Positions 21,022 through 32,702 of a DNA stretch of 64,000 nucleotides are shown here, one piece after another; position 1 is the stretch's first letter, and the number at the start of each line of letters is the position of its first letter. Both the position numbers and the translations under genes were made by a program. The DNA lies in assembly GCA_032158295.1 (NCBI GenBank), contig CM063257.1, forward strand, positions 744,001 to 808,000. The letters run 5' to 3'. This DNA comes from Pycnopodia helianthoides (Eukaryota > Echinodermata > Asteroidea > Forcipulatida > Asteriidae). The notes under the pieces were generated by a model, which had not been told where the DNA came from, did not search any database, and worked only from the letters and a program-made list of their open reading frames with translations.

Positions 21022-21379
21022 GTCGTCAGTCAGTAGGGTGCGTTATAATTTGAACTGCGGTGACGCAGCTGTTCCGAACAAATCGTAACCGACTTGTTGG
21101 CTCGGTTATTAGGCTTGGTTTCAAGATGGCAGACTCTAAAGACTATCAAAAATGGCAATTGAATCATTTTTAAAAAAAACGAAACACTCTGAATCATAAC
21201 AATTAAATAATGTTTATAAAGTTACAAACTGAGACTGAGTTCAATTACTTCAAAATAACATGAAGGTTTCGTATAATTAGAACATGAATTTCCTAGAGAT
21301 GTATCTACGTCATGAACTGTTTCTGGTTACCGACCAGTTTTCGCGTAGCTCTCGGAAATTGTTTCGGTCAGTGAATTTA

Positions 21380-22030
21380 ACGTCAGAAACTTCGTCACCG
21401 TTTTCACGAAGAGCCAATTTAGGCCATTCAACAAAACGTTCATGTTTGGAGAAAACCCCGTTTGAAGCTGAACTATTTTTGAAATCACCGTTTCGGACAC
21501 TGTTTGTCATTGAAACGTTGACATTTTTCCAAGCATGAAAGTGGAGACCTTAAATCATGCAAATCTTTTGCTATTTTCATTACAGTTGGTTTAATTAATG
21601 AGTAATTAACTGTTTAACACAATTGTCTGTTCGTGAAAACTGCAAAACGAGGTGTGTATGCAGCGCGTCGTGCGCGCGTCGTGTACAAACCAATGCGTAA
21701 ACGACGATTGTCTGTTCGTGAAAACGAAAATTTATCTAGGTCATACAAATTGTCCCTTCGTGAAAACGTAAAACGGAGAGTAGTCGTTTTTGGCACCCTG
21801 CCAGCGCTATGTACTTCTAAAATTGGCTGTTCGTGGAAACGAAAAACTTATAGTTTGGTCAAATTGTCCTTGTGCTAATTTGTGTAATTAAAAAAAGTAT
21901 AACGTTTTATCACTTGAAACTTGGGGAAAATGTTGATGTCAATAGTAACATTTAAAATATGTAAAAACATCGGTTTGCCAAAATGTACACTTTTTGTCAG
22001 AATTGCCTCTTCGTGAAAACGGTGACACTT
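21380..22030. repeat. Inverted-repeat element built from TTCGTGAAAAC words
   Basis: CGTCACCGTTTTCACGAAGA near 21390 pairs with TCTTCGTGAAAACGGTGACA near 22005. The interior repeats TGTC(C/T)(T)TCGTGAAAAC several times (21625, 21705, 21752 and others). No credible coding region. Confidence 0.55.
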
Positions 22031-22059
22031 GTTTCCGGTCATGGTCGCCAAACACTCCC

Positions 22060-22745
22060 CTTGGTCAGTCCGGTCAATGGGTCAGGTCAGTCAGCCGGTC
22101 AGGTCAGTCAGTAAGGTCATATCAGTTAGTCAGTCAGTCAGTCAGTCAGTTTGGTATGATATTTGTTCAGAACAGTCAGTCATCAGTCAGTCAGGTATGA
22201 CAGTTGGTCAGGTCAGTCAGCTGGTCAGGTCACTCAGTAATAGGTCATATCAGTTTAGCCAGTCAGGTTATGGCAGTCTGTCAGGTCAGTCAGTCGGTCG
22301 GTCAGGTCAGTCAGTCAGCCTCAGTGAAATTGGTATGATAGTTGGTCAGAACAGTCATAGTCGGTCAGGTCAGTCAGTCGAACAGTCAGTCAGTCAGTCA
22401 GTCAGTATATTATGACAGTTGGTCAGGTCAGTCAGCTGGTCAGGTCAGTCAGTAATAGGTCATATCAGTTTAGTCAGTCAGGTTATGGCAGTCTGTCAGG
22501 TCAGTCAGTCGGTCGGTCAGAGGTCAGTAGTCAGTAAGTCAGTAAGTCAGCCAGAAGGTATGGTAGTTGGTCAAAACAGTCAGTTGGTCAGGTCGGTCAG
22601 TTAGTCAGATCATCAGCTATGTCAGTCAGTCAGTCAGTCAGTCAGGTCAGGTCAGTTGGTCAAGTCAGTCAGCCGGTCAGGTCGGTGAGTCAGTCAATAA
22701 TGGTCAGCCGGTTAGGTCGGTCAGTCAGTCAGTCAGTCATTGACG
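22060..22745 (+). repeat. GTCA satellite with a higher-order period of about 220 bp
   Basis: The sequence is mostly (GTCA)n with GGTCAGGTCA variants. A longer block (GTCAGCTGGTCAGGTCA, then AATAGGTCATATCAGTTTAG, then GGTTATGGCAGTCTGTCAGG) appears at about 22208 and again at about 22428. That indicates a higher-order repeat on top of the tetranucleotide. It ends about 150 bp before the G-gamma start codon. Open frames here are artefacts of the repeat. Confidence 0.85.
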
Positions 22746-22897
22746 GTCATTGACAAAGTTTTTCGAAATTATTATGTTCACGTCCGTATACTCGTCGACT
22801 GACTGAAACCACGTCAAAACTCGTTCGCCATTTTTTCAGCGACAATTCAGCCCCGTTTCAAGGAAAAAAAGGAAACATTTAAGAAAAATTGTTGAAA

Positions 22898-23898
22898 ATG
22901 TCGAGTGGGGAAATGACAATGAAGAAAACGGTGGAACAGCTGAGGCGAGAAGCTGCAGTGGAAAGAATGAACGTTTCACAAGCAGCCGAAGAGTAAGTTT
23001 AGCGAAAAGTGGCAAATAAGGGGAGGGTTTTATAGAAATTTAGATAATTAAGAAGAGAACAATGATCAGTACGATACAGTATGTATAGGAAGACAACTCG
23101 ACCATCACAATCTACACTTGACCATTGACGGATTACGGGTTAACCAAAATTAGTGTTTTCCCTAAAACAAGTAAAGTTAATACTTAGTAGTACAGTGTGG
23201 TTCAATTAAATGAAGTTAAACTGTGCAAGGAAGTCTTTTCTCAGTTTGAATCTGGTCTTGTAAAATTATTTCTGGTCCAGTAAAGATTTTGAGATACATT
23301 TTACAAGTCCTGTGGTCTTGTGGATTTTCCCCCAAATTCTAGTATTTAATAGCATGAAGTAGCACTAGCAGTAGCACTAGCAGTAGACCAGTAACTGGGG
23401 CGTGTACTCCTTTTTCAAAATTTGACTTTATCTGTCGTACTAGCTAGTACGACAGAAAATGTCAAAATTTTGAAAAAGGAGTACAGCGCCCCAGTTACTG
23501 GGTCTACACTAGCAGAGTCTTTCTCGAAGGCTGAATCACCACACAACACACAGACTTTGAAAAAGACTCTGCTAGTGTCGAAACATCAACATGATCAAGC
23601 CATGATTATATATTAACAATTTTTGCATAGTTTAAAAAAAAGTTGCCATGGTTGCTGTGGGTTCATTGTGATCAATCAGATTAACTCTCTCTAACTGTCT
23701 AAATTAAACTATTTTTCTTTTCTCTGCGAAAAAACAAAGCCTAGACTATTCTGAAGTGAATGTTGATTGACTGTTCTTTTAATTTATCGCAGCTTGCAGC
23801 AGTTCTGTGAGAACAATGCGAACAACGATGCTCTGCTTACCGGTGTATACTTGACTGGTAACCCTTTCAAGGAAAAGAAGGGTTGCACCATTATCTGA
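22898..23898 (+). CDS. Heterotrimeric G-protein gamma subunit, two exons, 66 aa
   Basis: Exon 1 is 22898-22992 (donor GTAAGT) and exon 2 is 23793-23898 (acceptor TTATCGCAG, stop TGA). The splice joins AED to LQQFCENN. The protein has the G-gamma order: KTVEQLRREAAVERMNVSQA (coiled-coil contact with G-beta), CENNANNDALLTG, then NPFKEKKGC and the CaaX box CTII. The final isoleucine suggests prenylation, probably geranylgeranyl, tethering the beta-gamma dimer to the membrane. At 66 aa it is at the short end of the family. The single intron position matches other animal G-gamma genes as far as I recall. The intron holds a long palindrome (23374-23515). Which vertebrate gamma it corresponds to cannot be settled here. 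Confidence 0.92.
23374..23515. repeat. Near-perfect palindrome in the G-gamma intron
   Basis: Arms of about 65 bp (CAGTAACTGGGGCGTGTACT, CCTTTTTCAAAATTTGAC) meet at GTCGTACTAG|CTAGTACGAC with almost no spacer (centre 23443/23444). A second small inverted repeat (AGCAGAGTCTTT with AAAGACTCTGCT) lies at 23511-23575. Transcribed, it would form a long hairpin within the intron. Confidence 0.75.
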
Positions 23899-23931
23899 CT
23901 TTAAAGGTATATGTTACTTATAATAATAACA

Positions 23932-24035
23932 GGCTAGATAGCTCAGTTGGTAGAGTGCCAGTATGTTAATCCGGAGGTTGTTGGTTCAAATCCCGCTCTA
24001 GTCAATTTTTCTTTGTTCAACCCCAAACCAGTAAT
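23932..24035 (+). repeat. tRNA-derived SINE
   Basis: Box A TAGCTCAGTTGGTAGAGTG, anticodon region TATGTTAATC and box B GGTTCAAATCC, followed by TTTTTCTTTGTTCAACCCCA and (TAA)n. It is the best-preserved copy of the family in the window and lies 34 bp after the G-gamma stop codon, so it may be part of the 3' UTR. Confidence 0.78.
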
Positions 24036-24434
24036 AATAATAATGTTAATGTTACTTATACTGCCCCTTTTCCATATTGAAAATGATCAAATGCACCTTA
24101 CAATAAGACAAACTAAAATACTAAGAAAATACATAAAGATAAGAAAAGAACAAAAACGGTAGCAAACGAGCGTAGGCAAAACTTAAAACAAAAACTACAC
24201 CCTCATATATTTTATAGTAAACAAATTTGACAGGACCAGCCAGTGACTAAAAATATTGAGGAACAACAACCCCACGAGCCTTAAATATCCCTTTTGCTAT
24301 CGGTGCACTCTCCTGCCCAGCTGGCTTTTCCCCAAACTACCCCAGGAAACTGAGGCCATATCGGAAATGATGGCCACATGGCTATGGCTACGACTGCTGC
24401 TAAGGGTGTTGGTGTTCCGCCCCAACTTGACAAT

Positions 24435-24515
24435 TGCACCAACTATAGTTGGGCCTGGTCCCAACTTCAGTGTTAAAGCTGGGGCTTCCCAACTATATAT
24501 AGTTGGGACAGTGGA
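24435..24515. repeat. Palindromic cluster of CCCAACTATA/TATAGTTGGG words
   Basis: CAACTATAGTTGGG and CCCAACTATATATAGTTGGG are short perfect palindromes, and the whole segment is loosely inverted around 24470. No function can be assigned. Confidence 0.5.
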
Positions 24516-24548
24516 AATTGTGGTTTTTGGTACCAGTGATTGGAGGGC

Positions 24549-24620
24549 TTAGGTTTGGATTAGGATTAGGATTGATTGGGTAAGGGTTAGAGTTAGTGTG
24601 AGGGTCAGGTTTAGGAAAAT
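24549..24620 (+). repeat. Degenerate TTAGG(G)-like run
   Basis: Repeated words TTAGG, GGATTAGGATTAGG, GGGTTAGAGTTAG and TTTAGG resemble a decayed interstitial telomeric repeat. The match to (TTAGGG)n is imperfect, so this is a low-confidence description. Confidence 0.35.
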
Positions 24621-25419
24621 ACATCAGAGTTGTCGGAACAAAGGTGTGTAACCATTGTGTTTGGGTACATGTATCTAATTAAGAATAACAGCTATATTAA
24701 AGCATTCTTGTTTTGTATTTTCAGGTGAAATGCTGTTATTATCGTAAATACCTGGATAACCATGGAAACGGAAGTGTACACTCTTTCAGCACCTGCCATC
24801 ATTATGTAAGACACAGACAGAAATCTTGCCAAACTGTACACCGCATCTGTCCACTCTGAACTCAATTTTATTGCAACTGATTTGCTCAATATTTCTTTCG
24901 CTTTTACCACCAACCGTAAGCTGCTTCAAGAGGAAAATCAACTGAAATAGACCCCTTGCATATGACGACACAAGCGCAAACACTGCCCTCACTGAGGTCA
25001 AAGGAAAACCCTCTCATTGGCCGAGAGTTATGCGTGCATGAGAGTGCAGATTTCCATTGTTTGATCTCAGTGATGGGGGCCAGTACAAGGGGTTTGTTGT
25101 CATTATTCGTGTTTTAGTTATGCAGATAGGCATGTGTTGCTGAACTTGTTTCAGTTTAGGGTGAACGAAGATGAACATGACCTTTACAAGACGTAGAGCG
25201 GCCTGTACATCTCTTGAGTTATGGAACTTATTTTTTACAATTTTATCAGCATTATTGGATTGGTATGCTTCAAGGTTTTTTCAGTTTTGAAAGAATTCAG
25301 TTGAAATTTTGTGTTAGTTTGTAGAATCCTCTATCGTGAAACAAAGCCTAACTGAGCCAACAACTCTATTACGGGTTGGTTAGCACGGCGCCCTCACCAT
25401 GGTTGAACCACCAAACACG

Positions 25420-25640
25420 TGAAAATGCTTAAAGCATGTGTACAACATTGGTAGTTGTCAAATACCAGTTTCCACACTTTGTGAAAATTTAAGCTCAATC
25501 GGTCATCAGAGTCACAAGAAAACAGCAAAAGACCCCTTTTTCACTGTTTTCACTGTTTTCAAACATCGGATTTTATTACCGTGATAAAAACTAATTGTTT
25601 TACTAATTTCTCAAATACTATAGCATTTCAAGCAAAACGA
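25420..25640 (-). repeat. Family D fragment
   Basis: GTGAAAATTTAAGCTCAATC, GGTCATCAGAGTCACAAGAA and neighbouring words match the family seen complete at 28018-28322. Other copies: 31660-32330, 35400-35600, 39320-39660, 43815-44215 and 62135-62350. Confidence 0.5.
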
Positions 25641-26811
25641 TTTTCAAGGAAAGTTTTCCACCATGACCATCTTTATACCATGTAAGTTATGTGCAAATCT
25701 GTGAACACTTATATTTGTAGTCTTACCAATGTTGTACACACCCTTTAACCAAGGATTGAAGCTCAAACATGTTTCTTTAAAACGCACCCCAGATAAGGAA
25801 AATGAGATACAATAACTTCTTTCTTCAACCAGAACTGGGTTCAATACAAATTTGTAATCGACATAAAACCAATCACTGTAAAACACGATGCCGCCTAAAC
25901 TAAATGCCCAAATTAGGAATGCTTTTTCGTCAAGTGAGAACGGTTCATGAATGTTATTTATTGACAATTATTTATGTTGTATGTGTTTTAAAAAGTTGCA
26001 ATATTTTATCCTTTTTTTTTTACCATTGTTTGTGCTAGTAAAGTTATGTTTAGAACTGTCTTACTAAAATAGAAATCCCATGGTGTTGTTTTTCTAAGTT
26101 TTCACGTCAGAATTTTGTTTTACTTGAGTCAATTGTCCTTGACCTTGGTGCCCCTTGAAAAGTTTCCCATAGGCCCAAGTTTGGCCAAGACAATGCCCAT
26201 TCTATCGGTGAATTTCAAGGCTCAATTCCTAAACGAGTGTCCCCACTTATTCTTGAGTGAAATTGATAAACACTGGATGGTCTACTTGCGCCATTTTTCA
26301 GATTTACTCTCAGCATTTCGGAGCAGACTGTACATTTGTAAAGATATTACAAAGTACATTCTACAAAGCTATATTTTTAAAAAGCGAAAATTGTGGACAT
26401 CCTTTCGGCCTTTTCCGAGCCTCACAGTGGTCAAATGGCCATGACCTGGAGTCATCTGACAAAGCCCAACGATTTCCTCCATTTGTCCTTGTAAAGAAGA
26501 CAAATGTAACATTGAAAATTCTAAAAGTGCAATACAATTGAAAAGCCATCGCTTTTTCATCATGTAGGAAAGCTTGCATTACTGTGCCATGATGAAGTTG
26601 ACTGTAATGTTACTCAATCGTTGTAAACGGGTGGATTTCTAACAGAAAATTCTAGTTTTAAATCACAGAAACTGCACCCAGGACTAAAGACCGTATTTTA
26701 CTAGGGTGCAATTTTGCCGTGGTAACCAATAACTATTGAATTGGTCATTGCTTAATCACTAACCAATGACCAAAACAATTATATTGGTTACAGCTGAGAA
26801 AGCGCAGCCCA

Positions 26812-27097
26812 GGGCCCAATTTCATAGCGCTGCTTAACGGTAAGCACAACATTTGTGCTTACTGTAGCAGAAAAATTTGCTTGAGTATAAGCGTATTTCA
26901 CAGGTTAGCAAGAAAATTGGGTGGCCAGCTTGTGGGTTCACCATGGATTTGCATTGTTGTATCATTCATTTTCATACATAAAGCACTGGGAGGTTAGCAT
27001 GCCTTTTCGTTCGCTTTTGGTTAGCAGCGCTATGAAATGGAAACTCGCACAGTAAGCACAAAATCGGCCGTTAAGCAGCTCTATGAAAAATTTGCCC
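26812..27097. mobile_element. Family B element, long form
   Basis: Ends GGGCCCAATTTCATAGCGCT and TTAAGCAGCTCTATGAAAAA are inverted. An inner pair (TAGCGCTGCTTAACGGTAAG and GTTAGCAGCGCTATGAAATG) shows one element nested in or fused to another. Confidence 0.62.
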
Positions 27098-27149
27098 CAT
27101 GTCTCATATAATATTCAGTGTAGTGTTTGTCAACAAATGATTTTGAACT

Positions 27150-27605
27150 GTAATTCTGTGTGACGAATAAATTGTGGATTAGATAGAACACAAAGTGGCC
27201 GTGATTGTCTCTAATTTATTCAGGGTGCGTCTCAAAGTCAGAATGGTGGGAACGTTTTAATTGGATCGGATAAACATTCCAGTGGGTGCACATGGGAGTG
27301 TTCTCGGTGGATTTTCAGTGGTGCTGTTGGGGGGGGGGGGATGGTGGTAATTCTAAACAAGTAGGTGTAATTCTGTGTGACAAATAAATTGTGGATTAGT
27401 TATAGAACACAAAGTGGCTGTGATTGTCTCTACTTTATTCAGGGTGCGTCTCAAAGTCGAATGGTGGGAATGTTTTAATTGGATCGGATAAACATTCCAG
27501 TGGGTGCACATGGGACTGTTCTCGGTGGATTTTTCTCGGAAGAGGATTTTCAGTGGTGCTGTTGGGGGGTGGGGGTGAGGTGAGTGGTGGTAATTCTAAA
27601 CAAGC
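27150..27605 (+). repeat. Two-copy tandem duplication, unit about 216-240 bp
   Basis: Unit 1 (27150-27365) and unit 2 (27366-27605) share GTAATTCTGTGTGAC, AAATTGTGGATTAG, TTCAGGGTGCGTCTCAAAGT and GGATCGGATAAACATTCCAG. They differ by point changes and a 20-bp insertion in unit 2, so unlike 10375-10606 they look like a genuine diverged duplication. Confidence 0.75.
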
Positions 27606-27647
27606 AGGAAGAGTGGGTAAAGTACAGGAACAGATCATGAATGTGGC

Positions 27648-27850
27648 GTGTCGTGGCCCAGCGGTCTAGCTCACAGGACCCAAGCTCTAATGTTGTCAGA
27701 ATCCAGGTCATGACACTTGTGCCCTTGAGCAAGGCCCTCAACCATAATTGCCTTGTGAAAAAGTTGGGAAGGTAGTGCATTCTGCTCTACCAGCCAGGCT
27801 TCTAGTGGATGATACCCATGCCTACATCCTTACGGACTGTGAAGGGGGTA
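27648..27850 (+). repeat. SINE with the 'CTTGAGCAAGGC' core
   Basis: A tRNA-like box A (GGCCCAGCGGTCTAG) is followed by CTTGTGCCCTTGAGCAAGGC, CTCAACCATAATTGCCTTG and a 3' region ending CTACATCCTTAC. A second copy at 48310-48555 shares TGTCCTTGAGCAAGACACTT. Confidence 0.62.
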
Positions 27851-28017
27851 ACCATGTTTCACCCCAGGAGTAGGTGGCAAGCGCCCCTGGTGACAGTTGA
27901 TTTGGGTCGACAGCCCAAATCAGTAAAGTATAGCCCTCACTTTGAAGGGGGAAAGGTAACTCGCATATTGAGCAAGGCGTCTGCTTTGTAGTCCCACACC
28001 CAACTGACTTATAGGCA

Positions 28018-28322
28018 GGATGATAATTGTCAAAGACTAATATCCTCACTTGGTGTATCCCAACATATGCATAAAATAACAAACCTCAATTGGCTCATTG
28101 GTCATCGAAGTTGCAAGAAAACATTGAAAGAAAAAACACTTTTGTTGCACAGAATTGTGTGCTTTCAGATGCCTGAAACCTTTTTCAGATTCAAATACTT
28201 CAGAGGGATTCGTTTCTCACAATGTTTTATACTATCAGCAGCTCTCAGATGCTCCTTACCAAGTAAGTTTTTATGGTAATGCTTTTCTTGAGTAATTATC
28301 AAAAGCATCCACTGCCTTTAAC
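28018..28322. repeat. Family D element
   Basis: It includes CAACATATGCATAAAATAAC, GGTCATCGAAGTTGCAAGAA, a CTTTCAGATGCCTGAAACC palindromic middle, TTTATACTATCAGCAGCTCT and AAGTAAGTTTTTATGGTAAT, and ends near CATCCACTGCCTTTAA. I recall similar repeats from sea-star sequence, which supports the proposed taxon. It is non-coding. Confidence 0.55.
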
Positions 28323-30424
28323 CAGCCCGGACAATCACGATTCAAAAACCACATACAATATTAAGCAATCATTCTTTTTTTATTTTACAAGTGTTTAATT
28401 TAGCTTATCATTTTGTTCTATTAATATTAATTATTGAATCACATTTTTTAAATATCCTCTTATACCGAGTAACTCAAAGAAAAATTGTGAAAACCACTCC
28501 AATATAAAGGTATATTAAAAATGCATACAGGATTGTGTGTGTTGAGGTGGTTAACTCTAAACCAAGTTATCTCAGTTCATAAATACATTAACTTGAGTTA
28601 TAAATAACCCGGTTTACAGTGTTAAGTTTGCTATGACCTGCGTACTGGGATGGTTTAAACCAAGTTTAAACCAAGTTTAAACCTCTACCCCCCTTTGCTG
28701 CTTTGTTGAGTTATAGCCAGTTATTCAGACCATGGAGGTAGAATTCTACCTCATGTTCAGACACAGCCTCAAATGTACCAGTCAAGCCTTACAACCTTGT
28801 CCTATGAGACAGGCAAATTTTACAGGCAACTCAAACGGACACGTTGCCTTCGGATTGGGCGCTTTTGGCTATAAAATGCATTCGTTATGAAATGAATATG
28901 GTTGGAAAGATAATTTAAAAGTAAAATGCATGTATAATGATTCACATAAACGTCCCTTGAAATTGTTGTTTTTTGTGTAATTGCATGACAGATCAGTCCG
29001 CTGTTTTTTTGTGGAGCCAAGCTCTTGACTCCATAAAATGACGACCGTTTGCTCCGCTAGTTGTATTTCTAGGGGCAAATATTATGTTTTTTTTAAATCA
29101 CTACTCACTAATTACAACACACTGTGGGTGTTTAACATGTAGTGCATGAACAACTCTTAAAAAAAGGACAAGGAGTAACTCCAAACAGCAAAATTTTAGG
29201 AGATTTGACGGTAATGTGCCCCTTTAATTACAGGTAACCAACCACACTGCACAAGTATGAGAGAACTGATGGAGTGGGTTTCTATCTTGGAGATTGCCTG
29301 GAACTGGTTCCTTGTTAAGTGCTTCCTGGACACAGCTTAGTCACTTCAAAACAGCTTAACACAAGAGATCAGTTGTATAATTCATTTACTTCCTCTTATA
29401 CAGAAATGTGTACGGCAGATTTCAGGAAAAAAAATCTGTATTACACAATATTTTGGCCGACGAGTTAAAAATTATGAGTGGTTGGACGAAACGGTAACCC
29501 TTGAACCAGCAGCTTGGTTCTCAATTATCAGTAAAGTCTACATCATGTGAAACCGAGTCACAGCATCTGATAAAATTCATTGTATCACCAGTAATTGTTC
29601 TCTGAAAATTGTATTTTCTTTACTTGAGGTTGAAAAGAAACCAGGGCCCAATTGAATGAATCTGCTTACTGTATTTGTGTAAATTGGTGCTTATACTAGA
29701 AGACAAGTCCAAAGGATAGCAGGAAGTTTGCTTGTGTGCGTGGCACACTTCACGCTAAGCGTCCTTCATGCACAGAGCAAGCTCAGAGATTAGGCACTAA
29801 GAAGAGAAAGATTCCTGTAACAGCAGAATTCCTTGATTAGAGACGCTCATTTTGGTAACGTAGTCGCCGATACAACAGAATTACTGGAGAAGAAATATCT
29901 GTATCAAACAAACGTCTCGATCAAAATGAACCAGATTTGTAGACCTACCCAGTTTCTCCGAGCCAGTCCATGTTGCGCCCTCTACCAGCAACAAATACAA
30001 AAACTAGCGTAACCAATCAGCAACAAGCAGAGTAATAGCATCCCTTCCACCAAAATGCAAGAATTGTTCAGTTACTGTCCAATTCTAAAAAGTTGTTTTT
30101 TCAATTATTTAATCCCAGACGATCGACAAAGGACAAAAATGTGTAATTCATCTCGCAATGAAACAAAGAAAGTACACAAAAAATCTCTGATAAATTGGGC
30201 GAAAACCAGGCTTGAGAGATGCAAATTTATACCAATCAAATCTGCATAAAATTCAATAACAATATTAAGGTAAGTTATGTTAAATACACGTTTGGGTTAA
30301 GAATAGTCATTCAAAATGCAATATTACAAAATACTGTGAACAGAAATGTACATTCTCAAAATAAAAACAGCAGACTCGAATCAAGTCAAAGCAGCCAGTT
30401 AAACATTTTGTGATTTAAGGTAGA

Positions 30425-30668
30425 ATCAAAGATTACAGAGTGCCGAAAGACGCAAGATGGGGAACTCAGGCTGAAATGCGAAATGTGCACTGGACGCCAT
30501 TTCAGCAAGCAACTCTGTTGATGCAACAATAGCTCAGTGCAGACAACGACCATTGCTATCAATGATATAACAAAACGTTTGCTTGCTGAAATGGCGCCCA
30601 TGAGTATTTCACGTTTCAACAAGAGATAGAGCCACAGTTCCCCATCTTGCGCCATTGGTACTCTTCAA
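30425..30668. mobile_element. Fold-back element, arms about 90 bp
   Basis: GCAAGATGGGGAACT and CGCCATTTCAGCAAGC on the left match GCTTGCTGAAATGGCG and AGTTCCCCATCTTGC on the right. The outer parts (AATCAAAGATTACAGAGTGC versus GGTACTCTTCAATCTTTGGG) also pair. The open frames across it are by-products of the palindrome. Confidence 0.68.
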
Positions 30669-30827
30669 TCTTTGGGTAGAATGTACTATTTGTGTGACTT
30701 TTTTTTTTTTTTTTTCGTTCTAAAAAATTGCTTCTGTCTTCATCTAATTTGAATATTGCTGCTCTGGGTTTACCAATTACTGAAACAACGCCTGTACACA
30801 TCCAGGCCTAATATCAGGAGAACTGGG

Positions 30828-31020
30828 TTCCAATTTCATAGAGCTGCTTAAGCAGAAAATTATTGCTTTAAAAATTTCTGCTAAGCAACAATAGGCAGGA
30901 TACCAGTCACAGATGCTACGTGTAAAATGGTATTTGAGCTGGTAACCTTTTTTTCTGGTAAGCAGAGTTTTGTTTTGCTTAGCTAGTTTTTGTGTTTAAG
31001 CAGCTCTATGGAAGTGGGCC
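30828..31020. mobile_element. Family B element
   Basis: Left end CCAATTTCATAGAGCTGCTT, right end AAGCAGCTCTATGGAAGTGG. The interior matches 20826-21021 in order (GGATACCAGTCACA, GCTGGTAACC, TTTTGCTTAGCTAG). It runs directly into a partial copy of the 321-830 family (31010-31230). Confidence 0.68.
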
Positions 31021-31659
31021 CTGCTTTCCGTGGGACTCTGGGCTTACTGCTCACAAAACTACTGCCGTAAGCGTAGAATTCCGTGGCAAATGTCACCTTG
31101 AAATTGGGCTTAGATGGTGGTCCATTGGCACTGCATACCACCGAGGCCTACAGCGCTCTGTAACGCATGTGGTTCTACAAGCCACAAGAGGGCGTAAGCT
31201 CAGAATTCAATAGCAAACAGCACCATGAAATACGACTCAGATCAGCTTGGTTGTTGTCTGTGCTTGTGCCTAATAACCTCAGTATAAAAAAAAACAAAAA
31301 AACTATGAATATTAAAACTACTTTTTTTTGTATAATACTATAATACAGTCACATTTACATAAAGATAACGAAAACATCAGAGTTAAAGAGAAGATATATT
31401 AGTTGCCATGGAGATATAATAAATTCATTGTTAACGTATCAGCTGTTATTGGAAGAAAACGATTCATCACTTTTAATCGGAGCATCTTTTTTTTCAACCT
31501 CATCTCAGTTTCATATGGCTACTAAAACACAGTAACTTTCCAAGCTATGAAAAACTCTTGCTTAAAAAAACAGGCTACCAGCCACAAACGTTGTGCAATG
31601 TGCATAATGTTTGACTGGTTCTCTGCTGATGCATAGTAAAAGCAGTATCGAATTGGGAT

Positions 31660-32330
31660 TTTTATCAGAGATCCCATGTTAATAAATTAATCCATGAAAG
31701 GTCTGGTCACAGATTGGTGGACACTCCCAAAAATAACAGCCATAAAGACTCGTTTGGTAAGAAGCACTGCAGCTACTGATAGTATAAAGGAAAACTATCC
31801 TCACAGAGGATTCCCTTCGAATAACATGGTTTTTAAAAATAATTTTTCACTCAAAAAAATCATTTGAATGCACGAATCGTTTCTCAGATTTCTGAGGGTT
31901 GACTGAAAATTCAAATTTCTGTGGTCACCATAATGCTGATTTATAGGCGAAATTATCAAGACAGATATAATAAAAGTCACCTGTGAAAGTTTCAGCTGAA
32001 TACAGTGTCTACTTGCTTAAAAAACAGCAAAAAGCTGTCACGGTAATTTCACAAGAACATCAAATCCATCCACGTTTGGCGAGGTGACAGCGGTACCAAC
32101 CGCATCTCTGGCTGTAGCATTCGCAAACGGACACCAACACCCGTCAGATTTTAATAAATGTTTTTGGGGTGAAAAAACTTATCCAAACCATTCACTTCAC
32201 AGAATCCTTTCTCAATATAGTTTACACTTTCAATAGCTGCAGTGCTTCTCACCAAAGTTTTTATGGTCATGAATTTTTGAACATTTACAATCTATGACAC
32301 TACCTTTTTGAAAGGGTAAAGTGAGTTCAC
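31660..32330. repeat. Family D-related sequence
   Basis: GGTAAGAAGCACTGCAGCTA, GATAGTATAAAGGAAAACTA, GCTGATTTATAGGCGAAATT and the GGCGAGGTGACAGCGGTACC region are shared with 39360-39480, 44000-44200 and 62135-62350 (the last in opposite orientation). No coding content. Confidence 0.5.
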
Positions 32331-32337
32331 ACTTAAA

Positions 32338-32702
32338 CCAATAAACCATTTGCTAGTTAGATTTGAATAAAGTCTTGTACAATGACTTGCTTAGTCACAA
32401 GTCGCTGCTTACATTTGAATTCCTCAGACTATAGAGACAGTTGCTATGTCAAATGTTCGGGGCAAGCTTTTGTATAGCAACCTCTAGATGAGCAAACCCT
32501 GGTACTATTGTCCATACACATCCATTCAGAATTGTGTTTGGGGTTTGCCGTCTCTTACGTAACTACGCAAAAGCTTGCCTCGAATCATGTGACGTAGCAA
32601 CTGTCTCTATAATCTGAGGAATTCAAATTTAAGTGGAAACTTGTGACCAAGTACGTGATTGTACCAGACAATATTCAAATCTAACACGCAAATGGCTTAT
32701 TG
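32338..32702. mobile_element. Fold-back element, arms about 150 bp
   Basis: From outside in: TAAACCATTTGCTAGTTAGA pairs with CTAACACGCAAATGGCTTA; GGAATTCAAATTTAAG pairs with CTTACATTTGAATTCC; ATAGAGACAGTTGCTA pairs with TAGCAACTGTCTCTAT. The central spacer is about 60 bp. No coding capacity. Confidence 0.72.

Larger units (their letters stand above)
19830..22897. other. Repeat-filled spacer between the lectin cluster and the G-gamma gene
   Basis: No supportable exon. It holds the repeat at 20030-20105, a family-B element at 20826-21021, an inverted-repeat element at 21380-22030 and the GTCA satellite at 22060-22745, each listed separately. Confidence 0.55.

Noticed and set aside
22029..22604. 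Long SQS/SVS-rich open frames on plus
   Set aside because: They are the translation of the GTCA satellite; lack of stops follows from the repeat unit.
25644..25967. 107-aa open frame on minus
   Set aside because: No recognisable family; it borders family D repeat sequence and has no splice or homology support.
30386..30655. 89-aa open frame on minus
   Set aside because: It coincides with the fold-back element at 30425-30668; palindrome arms commonly keep a frame open on both strands.
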